A stretch of 39,783 nucleotides of DNA from Gemmatimonadota bacterium (GTDB lineage: Bacteria > Gemmatimonadota > Gemmatimonadetes > Longimicrobiales > Gaopeijiaceae): contig PWLA01000129.1 in the NCBI GenBank assembly GCA_003559555.1, positions 1 to 39,783 on the forward strand, read 5' to 3'. Both the position numbers and the translations under genes were made by a program. The notes under the pieces were generated by a model. The model saw only the letters and a program-made list of their open reading frames with translations. It was not told the origin of the DNA and did not search any database. This document shows positions 29,721 to 38,617 of this stretch, one piece after another. Within the stretch, counting starts at the first letter, position 1. Each line of letters starts with the position of its first letter.

Positions 29721-30266
29721 ATGACGCTGAAGAACGCGGCGGCCCTGGTGTTGCCGGGGCTCCTCGTGGTGGCCGTGTACATGGGCTTCGCCCAGTCCTC
29801 GGACGGGCTGGAAGGGGGCGAGAGCCCGGGGGCAGGGAGCTCGCTGGCGGTTCCGGCACCCGAGGTGGGGTTTCCCACGCTGACGGGAGGAGAGGATTCC
29901 CTGGCCGGCTACCGGGGCCAGGTGGTTCTGCTGAACATCTGGGGGACCTGGTGCCCGCCCTGCGTGCGGGAGATCCCCCACCTGGTGGAGGTGCAGCAGG
30001 AGATCGAACCCCGCGGGGGAACCGTGATCGGACTGGCGGTGGACTCCGGCTCTTCGGAGGACATCCGTGCCTTCTGGCAGGACCGCATCGAACTGGATCC
30101 GGCCTATCCCATCTGGATGGGGACGAACCGTGAGGCCCGGCGCCACTTCGAGGCCTTTGGGCTTCCCAACACCCTCATCATCGACCGGGACGGGATCATC
30201 CGGGAGCGGTTCCTCGGGCTCGTCACCCGGGAGATGTTGCGGGAAGCGCTGGAGCCGTACCTGTAG
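29721..30266 (+). CDS. TlpA-like exported thioredoxin-fold oxidoreductase
   Basis: A 181-aa protein from ATG 29721 with AAGGAGG 10 bases upstream. A single N-terminal helix (about 8-24) anchors it or serves as the signal, and a short linker leads to the AhpC/TSA-redoxin-like domain. The active site is WC78-P-P-C81 in LLNIWGTWCPPCVREIPHL. The rest of the fold is present (GLAVDSGSSEDIRAF, and FGLPNTLIIDRDGIIRERF with the cis-proline of the NTL loop). It faces the periplasm and reduces or oxidises thiols there, as in cytochrome c maturation or metal-centre assembly. The partner may be the DUF1326 protein just upstream. Confidence 0.92.
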   Translation: MTLKNAAALVLPGLLVVAVYMGFAQSSDGLEGGESPGAGSSLAVPAPEVGFPTLTGGEDSLAGYRGQVVLLNIWGTWCPPCVREIPHLVEVQQEIEPRGGTVIGLAVDSGSSEDIRAFWQDRIELDPAYPIWMGTNREARRHFEAFGLPNTLIIDRDGIIRERFLGLVTREMLREALEPYL

Positions 30267-30743
30267 CGTTCCGGTCGTCCAGGCGGGCCGAAGCTTCGGG
30301 TCCGTTATACGCTGCCCGGCCCACCCCATCCTCTGGTGGCTGGGATTCCGGGACACCCCGCCCCGGTGGTCTGCCAGTGGTGGGCCTGATTGTCCCACCT
30401 GATCCAGCGGCACCTCCAGGCGAAACTGCCGCCACATGGTGCTGTGGTCGGATGAAGGCCGCTCGGCGAGCGCCTGGTGCGCTTTCTGCATCTGACTTGG
30501 TGGTAGACGGGACGGCTGCCGGGAATGGATCCCGGGGTCGCAGGCGCTCCTCGCCTTTCCGGGACGAGCCGCCTTCCCCCCAGCCAGGCGAGGCCCGGAC
30601 GCCCGGCGATTCGGACGGACTCCAGCGTGCCACCAATACTCGGGGATCCGATGCACGTGGGCGCCCTGGTGTTGGGGGGCGCGGCTGCATTGCTGGTGGG
30701 GGCGATCGAGCGAATCCGTGACCCAGATCCCTTTGGAGGAACC
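30267..30743. other. intergenic region without visible gene
   Basis: A 477-bp gap. Several frames are open on both strands (for example 30377-30721 plus and 30305-30784 minus), but their products are Arg/Pro/Ser-rich and lack ribosome sites. I see no RNA gene or T-tract terminator. A clear ribosome site (GGAGG) ends the gap at 30735, ahead of the cytochrome gene. Confidence 0.6.
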
Positions 30744-31217
30744 ATGCATTGCCTATTGTCCTGCAGGTCCGTCGGCTGTCTCATTCTCCTGGCCGTTCTG
30801 ATGGTGGCATGCGATCGCCCGCCGGATGACGAGGCGGACCGGGCCCGCGAGAGGAGGGCTGCCGATGCAGTGCGACTTGCCGATGAACGCTTCGATCCTG
30901 TGGCTTTCGAGGAGTTGGAGCCCCTGAGACCGGAGACCGTGCAGGAGCGCGGCAGGGTGATCTACGAGGTGAGTTGTGCCAAGTGTCATGGCCCCGAGGG
31001 CCGCGGCGACGGAGGGTTTGTCTTCCAGGGGGATACCCTTCAGCCCAGGTCCTTCAGCGATCCGGATTGGGAGCGCATACGGGTTCCCATGGAGCTTCGT
31101 CGGATGATCTACGTGGGCACGGCCGAGGGGATGCCCCACTGGGGAATCCGCGGGCTTCGTGTTCGAGACGTGGATGCCGTCGCCGCCTACGTCGAGCGGG
31201 AACTCATCGAGGGGTAG
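30744..31217 (+). CDS. lipoprotein c-type cytochrome, single heme
   Basis: A 157-aa protein from ATG 30744 (GGAGG at 30735-30739). The lipoprotein signal ends at LAVLMVAC23-D. A charged, mostly helical segment (30-68) precedes the heme motif C78-A-K-C-H82 in IYEVSCAKCHGPEGRGDGG. The likely distal ligand is M130 (TAEGMPHWG). The fold is that of class I cytochromes used as membrane-bound electron carriers. It may accept electrons from a periplasmic dehydrogenase such as the molybdenum hydroxylase at 33376-36093, but the genes are on opposite strands and not adjacent, so the link is only an idea. It overlaps the convergent DUF2267 gene by 14 bp. Confidence 0.92.
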   Translation: MHCLLSCRSVGCLILLAVLMVACDRPPDDEADRARERRAADAVRLADERFDPVAFEELEPLRPETVQERGRVIYEVSCAKCHGPEGRGDGGFVFQGDTLQPRSFSDPDWERIRVPMELRRMIYVGTAEGMPHWGIRGLRVRDVDAVAAYVERELIEG

Positions 31218-31656
31218 TCGGCTCCGGCGGCGGCAGGAGGTCTCTCAGTGCGTTGGGAAGCATCCGTCGGACATCCTCCCATTCGCCTTCGGAGACGTGT
31301 CGGGTGAGGACCCGGAAGACTCCCGTGACCACGTGCTCTGCGTTCGCGTTGGGTCTCGCCGGCTCGAGCTCCCGGCGCACCATGTCCAGGAACCTCTGAC
31401 GATCCCGGACCTTCACCGGGGTCGCCCCGGGGCGCCAGCCATCGTAGAACACCCCCTTCACCAGGAGCGGCAGTTGGGACGCGAGCTTGGCAGACTCCTC
31501 GGGCGTAAGCCGGTCGCGAAGGGCGTGAAGGCTGGCACGCAGGGCCATGTACACCTCGTGCCGGTCCTCCCAGTGGAGTTCTTCAGCCAGTTCCTTCAGG
31601 AGGAGGTTCGTTTTCTGAATGGTGCGATCGAAGACGTCGAGACCTGTGTTGCCCAT
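31204..31656 (-). CDS. DUF2267 protein
   Basis: A 150-aa cytoplasmic, all-helical protein. MGNTGLDVFDRTIQKTNLLL and ELHWEDRHEVYMALRASLHA followed by LRDRLTPEESAKLASQLPLL are characteristic of DUF2267. GVFYDGWRP lies at the centre and RVLTRHVSEGEWEDVRRMLP near the end. No catalytic residue is known for the family, which is often stress-associated. The end converges with the cytochrome gene. Confidence 0.9.
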   Translation of the reverse strand: MGNTGLDVFDRTIQKTNLLLKELAEELHWEDRHEVYMALRASLHALRDRLTPEESAKLASQLPLLVKGVFYDGWRPGATPVKVRDRQRFLDMVRRELEPARPNANAEHVVTGVFRVLTRHVSEGEWEDVRRMLPNALRDLLPPPEPTTPR

Positions 31657-31922
31657 GGCTCACGCTCCCAGGGAGGATGTTCTTGAAGGGATCCAGCGTT
31701 CACAGCGCTTGCGGCCGGTTCCGGTGACAGCTCGGGTCACACGGTCCGGTCCCACCCCTGGAGTAGCGCAACTGTCATGCCAGTCCGAACGTCCCGGGCG
31801 CCGCTCCAATGACGAACCATGAAGGGGACGAGGCGGAGCCAGTTCGTCTCAACGTCGGGAAAGATTGTCACTGGACGCCGGGATGGGGGCGAGACACACT
31901 TTGACACCTGGAGGGAGTCAGA

Positions 31923-32177
31923 ATGGAGCGTACGGAATTCACGTCCGAGACAAGGCCGGATCCGCCTGATCATCCGGAGCCCTGGGATCCCGGGCCCCCG
32001 GAGCCAGGGGAGCCGGAACGGCCGGAACCGGGAGACCCTGAACGGAGGCAGCCCCACGACCCCGACCCTCCCGATCCCGCGGATCCAGAGAAGCCGCTTC
32101 CCGGCGATCCCGATCCGGAGATGCCGGAGGGGGTCCGGGCCGCCCGGTCGTCCCGTTGGCAGGAGTGGTGCGGATGA
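31923..32177 (+). CDS. small Pro/Asp/Glu-rich protein
   Basis: An 84-aa product starting at ATG 31923 with GGAGGGAG just upstream. About 40 percent of the sequence is Pro or Asp, in repeats of the type PDPPD, PGDPE and PDPADPEKP, giving an acidic, disordered chain. A short basic C-terminus (RAARSSRWQEW) is the only non-repetitive part. No signal peptide, no known domain. The ribosome site and absence of an opposing gene make translation plausible, but low complexity alone could be a GC-bias artefact. In the 266-bp gap before it I see no gene. Confidence 0.5.
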   Translation: MERTEFTSETRPDPPDHPEPWDPGPPEPGEPERPEPGDPERRQPHDPDPPDPADPEKPLPGDPDPEMPEGVRAARSSRWQEWCG

Positions 32178-32184
32178 CCGGAAG

Positions 32185-33366
32185 TCAGGTGCCTGCTTCG
32201 GTTCTCTCCGCCCAGGCGGCCAGGACCTCCCGTTCCCGGGCAGGGGCGAGCCCGGCGCCCAGCTCTGCCTGACGCTCAGCAGGAAGCGAGCGGAACCAGG
32301 CCAGCAGGTCGGTGGTGGTGGCGGCCAGCGGCCGGAAGGTGAGCCCGGCGGCGACGGCCCGCTCGATGCTCGCTCGCGAGATCACCTCGTCCTCTCCGAA
32401 CCAGGTGGGCATATGGGACCACGGCCGGACGGAGTGCTCCTGCAGGAAGTCGGCGGGGACCCAGGTGAAGCTCAGCTCCAGGTCCCCGGGGAGGGCGCCG
32501 CGGATTCCGTGAAGCTGCCCGGCCATGGTCAGGGTCGACCGGGGGCCAGTGGCGTTGAAGGTGCCGGTGGTTTGGTTCTCGACCATGCGGATGGTCCATT
32601 CCGCCAGGTCGCGGGCGTCGATGATCTGGATTGACGCGTTGCCTCTGCCCGGAGCCAGGATCTCTCCACCTCGTGAGATCCGAAGGGGCCAGTAGGTGAA
32701 ACGGTCGGTGGGGTCCCCGGGCCCCACGATGAGGCCAGGCCGGATGATGGTCGTGCGATCTCCGAACCAGCGGTGGGCCTCCCGCTCCGAGGCCGCCTTC
32801 ATCGGTCCGTACAGGCGCCCTCCCTCCTCCTGGTAGATCTCCGGTGTGACATCGAGGGGATCACCCTCGGTGTACTCCAGGAGGGCGCTCTCCTCGTCCA
32901 GATGCTCGAGGCGGGCCACGTCGTACACCGAGAGGGTGGAGATGAAGACGTACTGGTCGGTGGTATCGTGCAGGACCTCCCCCACGTCCCTGACCCAGAA
33001 GGGCAGGGTGGTGGGGTTGTCGATGACGGCGTCCCACGACCTCCCTTCCAACGCGCCCATCTCGTGCTGATTCCGATCCCCGATGAGCTGCTCCACGCCA
33101 TCGGGAAGATCGGCTTCGGTTCGGCCCCGGTTGAAGACCGTGACCCGGTGTCCCCGAGCCACCGCGTACCGCAGCTGATGGGGTCCGGTGAAGCCGGTAC
33201 CCCCCAGGATGAGGAGATCCAGGGATCGTCGGGCCGTGCCTGCATCGGGGAGGCCTCGATAGTTGGCGAGTGTCGCGCCGAGGGCGGAGGGAGCGAGGGC
33301 CTCTGCGGCCACCGCACTGCCGGCGAGGGCCGAGAGACGCAGGAAGGTGCGGCGGTCAGGGCTCAT
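32185..33366 (-). CDS. Tat-exported NAD-dependent epimerase/dehydratase-like protein
   Basis: A 393-aa protein. The Tat signal is RRTFLR at 5-10 with hydrophobic LSALAGSAVAAEALAPSALG. A Rossmann domain follows: GGTGFTG at 55-61, VTVFNRGRT, and the catalytic pair Y186-x3-K190 (RLYGPMKAASE). TTIIRPGLIVGPGDPTDRF is typical of extended SDR epimerases. The later part (LDLEYTEGDP-like and QIIDARDLAEWTIR) completes the substrate domain. Folded export would carry a bound nucleotide cofactor to the periplasm. It lies nine bases downstream of the molybdopterin subunit and is likely cotranscribed; a sugar or unrelated small substrate is possible. Confidence 0.87.
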   Translation of the reverse strand: MSPDRRTFLRLSALAGSAVAAEALAPSALGATLANYRGLPDAGTARRSLDLLILGGTGFTGPHQLRYAVARGHRVTVFNRGRTEADLPDGVEQLIGDRNQHEMGALEGRSWDAVIDNPTTLPFWVRDVGEVLHDTTDQYVFISTLSVYDVARLEHLDEESALLEYTEGDPLDVTPEIYQEEGGRLYGPMKAASEREAHRWFGDRTTIIRPGLIVGPGDPTDRFTYWPLRISRGGEILAPGRGNASIQIIDARDLAEWTIRMVENQTTGTFNATGPRSTLTMAGQLHGIRGALPGDLELSFTWVPADFLQEHSVRPWSHMPTWFGEDEVISRASIERAVAAGLTFRPLAATTTDLLAWFRSLPAERQAELGAGLAPAREREVLAAWAERTEAGT

Positions 33367-33375
33367 GGTCCGGTC

Positions 33376-35562
33376 CTACGACCAGCTCAGGTCGTGTTTG
33401 TTGATGGGGAGTGATCGCACCCGGTGGCCCGTCGCATCGAAGATGGCGTTGGTGAGTGCCGGAATCGCCGGGGGGAGCGGCGGCTCGCCCAGCCCGGTGG
33501 GTGGGTTGTCGGAGCGGAGGAAGTGGACTTCCACCGGCGCCGCCTGGGCGTGCCGCAGGAGGGGGTACACGTTGAAGTTGCCCTGAGCCGCCCGTCCGTC
33601 CTCGATGGTGATCTCCTGGCCCAGCGCCTGGGAGATGCCCTCGAGAACCGCGCCCTGTGTCTGGTGCTCGGCGTTGCTCTCGTTGATGATCTGGCCGCCC
33701 ACGTCGCCGGCGGCCCACACCCGGTCTACGGTGAGATCGCCTTCGGGGCTCACACTGGCCTGGACCACCTCGGCGAAGTACCCCCGGTGGCTGAAGTGGA
33801 AGGCCACCCCCATTCCGGTGCCCCGGGGGAGCTGGCCTCGCCGGGTATGCCACCCCGAAACCTCGGCCGCCAGCTCGAGCACGCCCCGCATGCGTTCCGG
33901 GTCCAGCCCCTGACCCTCCACCTCCCGGGAGAGAAGCTCCAGGCGGAAGTCCACCGGGTCGCGGCCCGCTGCGTGGGCCAGCTCGTCGATGAAGGACTGG
34001 TAGACGAAGGCCAGCCCGTTGCTCCCGGGGGCCCGGAGTGCCCCGGTGGGGATCCCGAAGGGGATGAGGGATGCACCGAGCTCGAAGTCCGGGACAAAGC
34101 GGGCCGGAAACTCGTTGGCCGACACACCGGCGCTTGAGGCGAAGCTCTCGTCTTCTCCGAATGACACGAAGTGGTTCTTCCATGCCACCAGGCGGCCCTG
34201 GTCGTCGACTCCGCCGCTCAACCGGTGGAACCCCGCCGGCCGGTAGAAGTCGTGTCGCATGTCGTCTTCCCGGGTCCAGAGAAGCTTCACCGGACCCTCC
34301 ACCTCCATGGCGATCCGGGCCGCCTCCACCATGTAGTCGTTGGCGAGCCGCCGACCGAAGCCGCCACCGATCCGCTGGAGGTGGATGGTGATCTCCTCCG
34401 GCTCCAGCCCCAGCGTCCGGGCCACCAGCCCGCGTCCGCTTTGCGGAGTCTGGGTGGGAGCCCAGATCTCCAGGCGGCCGTTGCGGTAGTGGGCCGTGCA
34501 GTTCTGGGGCTCCAGGGTGGCGTGGGAGAGGAAGGGGTAGTCGTACTCCGCCTCCACCACCTGGGCCGCACCGGCCAGGGCGTCGTCGGCCGCGCCATCG
34601 CTCCGGACCGAGAACCCGGCTGGGCCCTCGAACAGCTCGGCAGCCTGGTGGGCGAAGCCTTCGCTGCTCTGGCTCGCCGTGGGGCCCTCGTCCCAGGTCA
34701 CCTCCAACTCCCGGCGTGCCCGGTTGGTGGCCCACCAGCTCTCCCCCACCACGGCCACGCCGTCCAGGAGGCCGTTCAGCGAGTCGCCGCCCTCCACCAC
34801 GAAGGCATGGGTCACCCCGGGAAGGCCTCGCACGTGATCCAGGTTGGCATCCCGCACCTTTCCGCCGAAGACCGGACACTTCTGGAAGACGGCCCACTGC
34901 ATGCCCGGGAGGGTGAAGTCTATGCCGAAGAGGGGTTCCCCCGTGACGATGGCGTGGTTGTCCACTCCGGGGATCCGGCTGCCGATGATCCGGAACTCCG
35001 CCGGGTCCTTCAGTGGGACGGCGTCCAGGTCGGGGGCCGGCATTGCCGCCGCCCGGGTGGCCAGCTCGCCGTACCCGGCGCTCCTGCCGGAGCCCCGGTG
35101 GCGCACCACACCGGCCTCGGTCTCACAGTCTGCGGCCGGCACGTCCCACTCCTGGGCGGCGGCGGCCACCAGCATGGTCCGGGTCGCCGCCCCGACCCGG
35201 CGCATGGGCAGCCAGGCCTGGGGTGTGGCGTTGCTCCCGCCAGCGAACTGCCCGTCGTACTTGTCGGGGTCGAAGGAGGCCTGCTCCACCCGGACGTCGG
35301 TCCAGTCCACGTCCAGCTCCTCGGCGATGAGCATGGGGAGCATCGTCTTGACGCCCTGTCCGATCTCCGGATTCTTGGCCATGATGGTGACCACCCCGTC
35401 GGGTGTGATGCGGATGAAGGCGTTGAGGGTCTCCTCGGCCGGCGCCCCTTCGCCCAGGCTCCCCGCGATGCCGAAGGCGTCCAGGTGGGTGGCGATGAGC
35501 ATGCCTCCCCCTGCCAGGGCGCTGACCCGAAGGAACTGCCGGCGGCTGACCGTGGTCTTCAT
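33376..35562 (-). CDS. exported molybdopterin-binding subunit of xanthine dehydrogenase family (IorB-like)
   Basis: The product has 728 aa and starts with GAGGAGAT a few bases before ATG 35562. A Tat motif SRRQFLR (6-12) precedes a hydrophobic segment. It is the large catalytic subunit of aldehyde/isoquinoline-oxidoreductase-type molybdenum hydroxylases. Recognisable blocks are NPEIGQGVKTMLPMLIAEEL, GGSNATPQAWLPMRRVGAA, RIGGGFGRRLAND (near 395-405) and the catalytic glutamate E693 (TGLGEPPLPPAIP). The enzyme hydroxylates or oxidises an aldehyde or aromatic compound with water, passing electrons to the [2Fe-2S] subunit encoded 12 bp upstream. No FAD subunit gene lies nearby, as in the two-subunit IorAB type. 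Confidence 0.93.
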   Translation of the reverse strand: MKTTVSRRQFLRVSALAGGGMLIATHLDAFGIAGSLGEGAPAEETLNAFIRITPDGVVTIMAKNPEIGQGVKTMLPMLIAEELDVDWTDVRVEQASFDPDKYDGQFAGGSNATPQAWLPMRRVGAATRTMLVAAAAQEWDVPAADCETEAGVVRHRGSGRSAGYGELATRAAAMPAPDLDAVPLKDPAEFRIIGSRIPGVDNHAIVTGEPLFGIDFTLPGMQWAVFQKCPVFGGKVRDANLDHVRGLPGVTHAFVVEGGDSLNGLLDGVAVVGESWWATNRARRELEVTWDEGPTASQSSEGFAHQAAELFEGPAGFSVRSDGAADDALAGAAQVVEAEYDYPFLSHATLEPQNCTAHYRNGRLEIWAPTQTPQSGRGLVARTLGLEPEEITIHLQRIGGGFGRRLANDYMVEAARIAMEVEGPVKLLWTREDDMRHDFYRPAGFHRLSGGVDDQGRLVAWKNHFVSFGEDESFASSAGVSANEFPARFVPDFELGASLIPFGIPTGALRAPGSNGLAFVYQSFIDELAHAAGRDPVDFRLELLSREVEGQGLDPERMRGVLELAAEVSGWHTRRGQLPRGTGMGVAFHFSHRGYFAEVVQASVSPEGDLTVDRVWAAGDVGGQIINESNAEHQTQGAVLEGISQALGQEITIEDGRAAQGNFNVYPLLRHAQAAPVEVHFLRSDNPPTGLGEPPLPPAIPALTNAIFDATGHRVRSLPINKHDLSWS

Positions 35563-35574
35563 GGGATCTCCTCG

Positions 35575-36093
35575 TCAGGAGCTGGGGGTGGGGTGGGCGG
35601 CGCCGCCCGCGGACCCTTCCATGGATCCGTCCTCCGTGGCCGGGAGGCCGGCGGCGGCACGGATGCCCTGCTTGATCCGGAGGTAGGTGGCGCACCGGCA
35701 GATGTTTCCGTTCATGGCCGCGTCGATCTCCTGGTCGGTGGGGCTCCCGTTTCGCTCCAGGAGCGCAGCCGCCGACATGAGCTGTCCGGCCTGGCAGTAG
35801 CCGCACTGGGGTACGTCCAGCTCCTTCCATGCCTGCTGGAGCGCGTGGGTCCCGTCCGGTGAGAGGCCCTCCACCGTGCGCACCTCGGCCCCTTCCGCCT
35901 GCGAGACGGGGAGCACGCAGCTCCGGGTGGCGTTGCCGTTCAGGTGCACGGTGCACGCCCCACACTGGGCGATGCCGCACCCGAACTTGGTCCCCTTCAG
36001 CTCCAGGACGTCCCGGAGCACCCAGAGAAGGGGCATCTCGGGCGGCACGTCCACCGATACCGGTTCACCGTTGACCGTAAAGCTCACTTTCAT
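35575..36093 (-). CDS. [2Fe-2S] subunit of molybdenum hydroxylase (IorA-like)
   Basis: A 172-aa protein; ATG 36093 follows AGGAGGGT. The N-terminal plant-type ferredoxin domain binds the first cluster with C39, C44, C47 and C59 ([26 protein letters not shown]). The second helical domain holds the other cluster with C97, C100, C132 and C134 ([34 protein letters not shown]). There is no signal peptide; it presumably crosses the membrane piggy-back with the Tat-targeted large subunit. The Gly/Ala tail ([13 protein letters not shown]) is extra. It is encoded directly before the large subunit. Confidence 0.95.
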   Translation of the reverse strand: MKVSFTVNGEPVSVDVPPEMPLLWVLRDVLELKGTKFGCGIAQCGACTVHLNGNATRSCVLPVSQAEGAEVRTVEGLSPDGTHALQQAWKELDVPQCGYCQAGQLMSAAALLERNGSPTDQEIDAAMNGNICRCATYLRIKQGIRAAAGLPATEDGSMEGSAGGAAHPTPSS

Positions 36094-36225
36094 GGGTTGG
36101 ACCCTCCTGGCCGTGCGAGGTCGCCGGGGCCGAGCGCCCGGGATGACGCTGAAGTAGAAGAGTGTCAGAGTACCCGAGTATCAGGGGGCAGGCAAGTACG
36201 GCCAAGGCGTGCGGGTCCGTCTCCC

Positions 36226-38511
36226 TCATCGGTCCGCGCCGTCCAGCTCGTTGGCCCGGGCGTCGTCGGGCGTGTCGAAGTGCCGGGTGTACCATCCGAT
36301 GATCCGCTCCCAGTGGTCCAGGAAGTCCTCCTCGCTGCCCGCCCGCCCGGCGCCGTGGCCGGCATTCATGTAGTTGACCCAGACGACTTCCTTCCCGAGC
36401 CGCCGCAGGGCGTAGTACATCTCCCGGGTGTTGCCCGCGGGCACGTTCCAGTCCCCCTCGCCGGTGAGAAGCAGAAGCGGGGTCTCGATCCGGTCCGCGA
36501 ACACCACCGCCGAGTGCTGCCAGTACTTCTGGGGCTGCTCCCACAGGGTGGCGCCGATCCGGTCCTGGCCGGCCTCGGCAGCGACGTAGTTCCGGGTGGT
36601 GATCTTCTCCGAGTCTCCCAGAAAGGAGATGATGTTCACCTTCCCCGAGATGTTGATGGCCGCGGCGAAGCGGTCCGTCTGGGTGATGAGAAGGTTCGCG
36701 GCGTATCCCCCGTAGCTGGTGCCGTGGACGCCCAGTCGATCCCCGTCCACCATGCCCCGGTCGATGAGCGTGTTGATGGCGGTGGTCACCCCCTTCATCC
36801 AGCCCTCGCCCGGGAACCCTTCCTCCAGCCGAACCGAGGGCCGGAGAACGAACCAACCCCGGGCCGTGAGGTTCTGGGCGCTGTAGTTCCATCCATTGTC
36901 GAAGAAGCTTTCGTAGATCTCGGCCACCAGGGGGTAGGCGGTGCCTTCCTGGTAGTCCACCGGATAGTGGAGGATGCCGTGGAGCTCCTCGCCGTCCACG
37001 TCCAGGTACCGAACCAGCTCGCTTCGGGAGAGGGCGATATCGTCGAGCCAGGGATTGAGTGCCGTGAGGGGTCGGGCGTCGGAGAAGGCACCATCAGCGG
37101 TCCACAGCTCATCGGGGCGGTCCCCGTCGGAGCGGCGCACCACGACTCGGGAGCCGTCCTCCGCGACCCGCAGGTCCCGGTACAGATCGCTGTCGGCCAC
37201 CAGCACCGTTTCGGTCCGCTCCTGGATGTCGTAGGTCATGAAGCCCCGCTCCCACCGGTCCCGTGCCGAGCGGGAGAGATAGAGCCGGTCCCCATCCTCG
37301 GTCCACTGGACCACGCTCAGGCGGGGCATGGCCTCCCGTTCGTCTTCGTCCTCGGGGAAGGCCCAGATTTGCTCCGGTTCGCCGCCGGCCGCATCCAGCA
37401 GGAAGAATCCGTCCTGGGCCCGGGCCAGGATCGCGTTGGAATCCGGCCGCCACTGCTCCAGGGAATAGGAACGCTTGGTGTCCTCATCGCCGAAGAGCTC
37501 CGGGCGGTGGTCCTCGGTCAGGTTCACTGCGCTGTCGCCATCCAAAGGCTGGACGAGGATGTCGCCGTCCCGACCCCAGGCCATGACCTGGCCATCGGGA
37601 CTGAACTCCGGACGAACCCGCTCCTCGGTGGCTTCCATCAGGGTGACGGCCTCGGCTCCCTCGGCCAGGTCGAGGCGCACGACCTCGAACTCGGTGCCCT
37701 CGCCCCGCTGGTACGAGGTGCGAAGCGGGGTGATGCGGGTGAAGGTGAGGTGGGAACCGTCCGGCGCTACCCTCAGATCGCCCCGGACGCCTTCTTCCTC
37801 CAGTACGCGCAGACCTTCGTCCGCCAGGTTCAGGAGGGCCAGCTCCTCCAGGTTGCCCCGGTTGCGCACCGCGTCCCACGCCAGGAAGTCATCGGATCCG
37901 TCCTGCACCACCACCGGACCCTCGGACAGCTCCAGGAAGGCGCTCCGTGCCGCCTCGGCCCAACCCGGCGTCCGAAGTCCCAGCACCAGCCCCGAGCCGT
38001 CCGGCAGCCATTCCAGCGGAGAGCCGGACGACAACCGGCGTTCGGGGGCGAGGGCGACCCTGTGCACCTCCTGACTGTTCGGGTCCAGGATCTCCAGGTG
38101 AAGGGTGCCGTCACCCCGGTCCAGGTCATGGCGGAGCACCGCCAGTCGGCTTCCGTCCGGCGACCAGCTGGCCCGGACCACGTGGACCGGGGGAGAGAAG
38201 GGGGTCCACGAGGTGCCTTCGTCCGTATCGAGGACCTCCAGTTCCATCTCGGTGGGCGCCATGTAGGTGGGGTCACCGAACCGGAAGTGGTCCGTGCCCG
38301 TGCGGCTCGCTGCCGTCGTTACCGTCGCCGCCACCCAGCGGAGGTCGGGGGAGGCGTCGGACACGGATACCAGTCTCACATCCAGGGCGTCCTGTGGGGT
38401 GAAAGTTCGGGCCTCCTGACCGTAAGCGGGGACTGCGAAGGTCGAGGCGGCGAGGAGCAGGACTCCCACCCAACGGTGGATGGATCGAGGACTGCTGCGG
38501 AGTGGTTCCAT
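36226..38511 (-). CDS. exported S9-family (prolyl oligopeptidase-like) peptidase
   Basis: The product has 761 aa. I chose ATG 38511 because it opens a signal peptide (IHRWVGVLLLAASTFAVPAYG); the upstream frame overlaps the next gene. Residues ~25-520 form a beta-propeller (SPDLRWVAATV, WSPDGSRLAVLRHD, FSPDGQVMAWGRDG, VVQWTEDGDRLYLSRSA). The C-terminal alpha/beta hydrolase has S599 (HGTSYGGYAANLL), D687 (TGEGDWNVPAGNT) and H719 (MNAGHGAGR). The fold cleaves short peptides, often after Pro or hydrophobic residues. Export suggests nutrient scavenging. The gene precedes the hydroxylase genes by 132 bp. Confidence 0.93.
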   Translation of the reverse strand: MEPLRSSPRSIHRWVGVLLLAASTFAVPAYGQEARTFTPQDALDVRLVSVSDASPDLRWVAATVTTAASRTGTDHFRFGDPTYMAPTEMELEVLDTDEGTSWTPFSPPVHVVRASWSPDGSRLAVLRHDLDRGDGTLHLEILDPNSQEVHRVALAPERRLSSGSPLEWLPDGSGLVLGLRTPGWAEAARSAFLELSEGPVVVQDGSDDFLAWDAVRNRGNLEELALLNLADEGLRVLEEEGVRGDLRVAPDGSHLTFTRITPLRTSYQRGEGTEFEVVRLDLAEGAEAVTLMEATEERVRPEFSPDGQVMAWGRDGDILVQPLDGDSAVNLTEDHRPELFGDEDTKRSYSLEQWRPDSNAILARAQDGFFLLDAAGGEPEQIWAFPEDEDEREAMPRLSVVQWTEDGDRLYLSRSARDRWERGFMTYDIQERTETVLVADSDLYRDLRVAEDGSRVVVRRSDGDRPDELWTADGAFSDARPLTALNPWLDDIALSRSELVRYLDVDGEELHGILHYPVDYQEGTAYPLVAEIYESFFDNGWNYSAQNLTARGWFVLRPSVRLEEGFPGEGWMKGVTTAINTLIDRGMVDGDRLGVHGTSYGGYAANLLITQTDRFAAAINISGKVNIISFLGDSEKITTRNYVAAEAGQDRIGATLWEQPQKYWQHSAVVFADRIETPLLLLTGEGDWNVPAGNTREMYYALRRLGKEVVWVNYMNAGHGAGRAGSEEDFLDHWERIIGWYTRHFDTPDDARANELDGADR

Positions 38512-38617
38512 GAGGCGTTCCGGGCCGGAGGAGGGGGTAGGGGACCTTCCCGATGGAGGACTGTCGCAAGGTACGGCTCCCATCCGCATGTTCGCGAGGG
38601 GGGGCGCATGCCCTCGG

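Noticed and set aside
30305-30784. Open frames on both strands in the 30.3-30.7 kb gap
   Set aside because: Products are Arg/Pro/Ser-rich, without ribosome sites, and match no recognised family.
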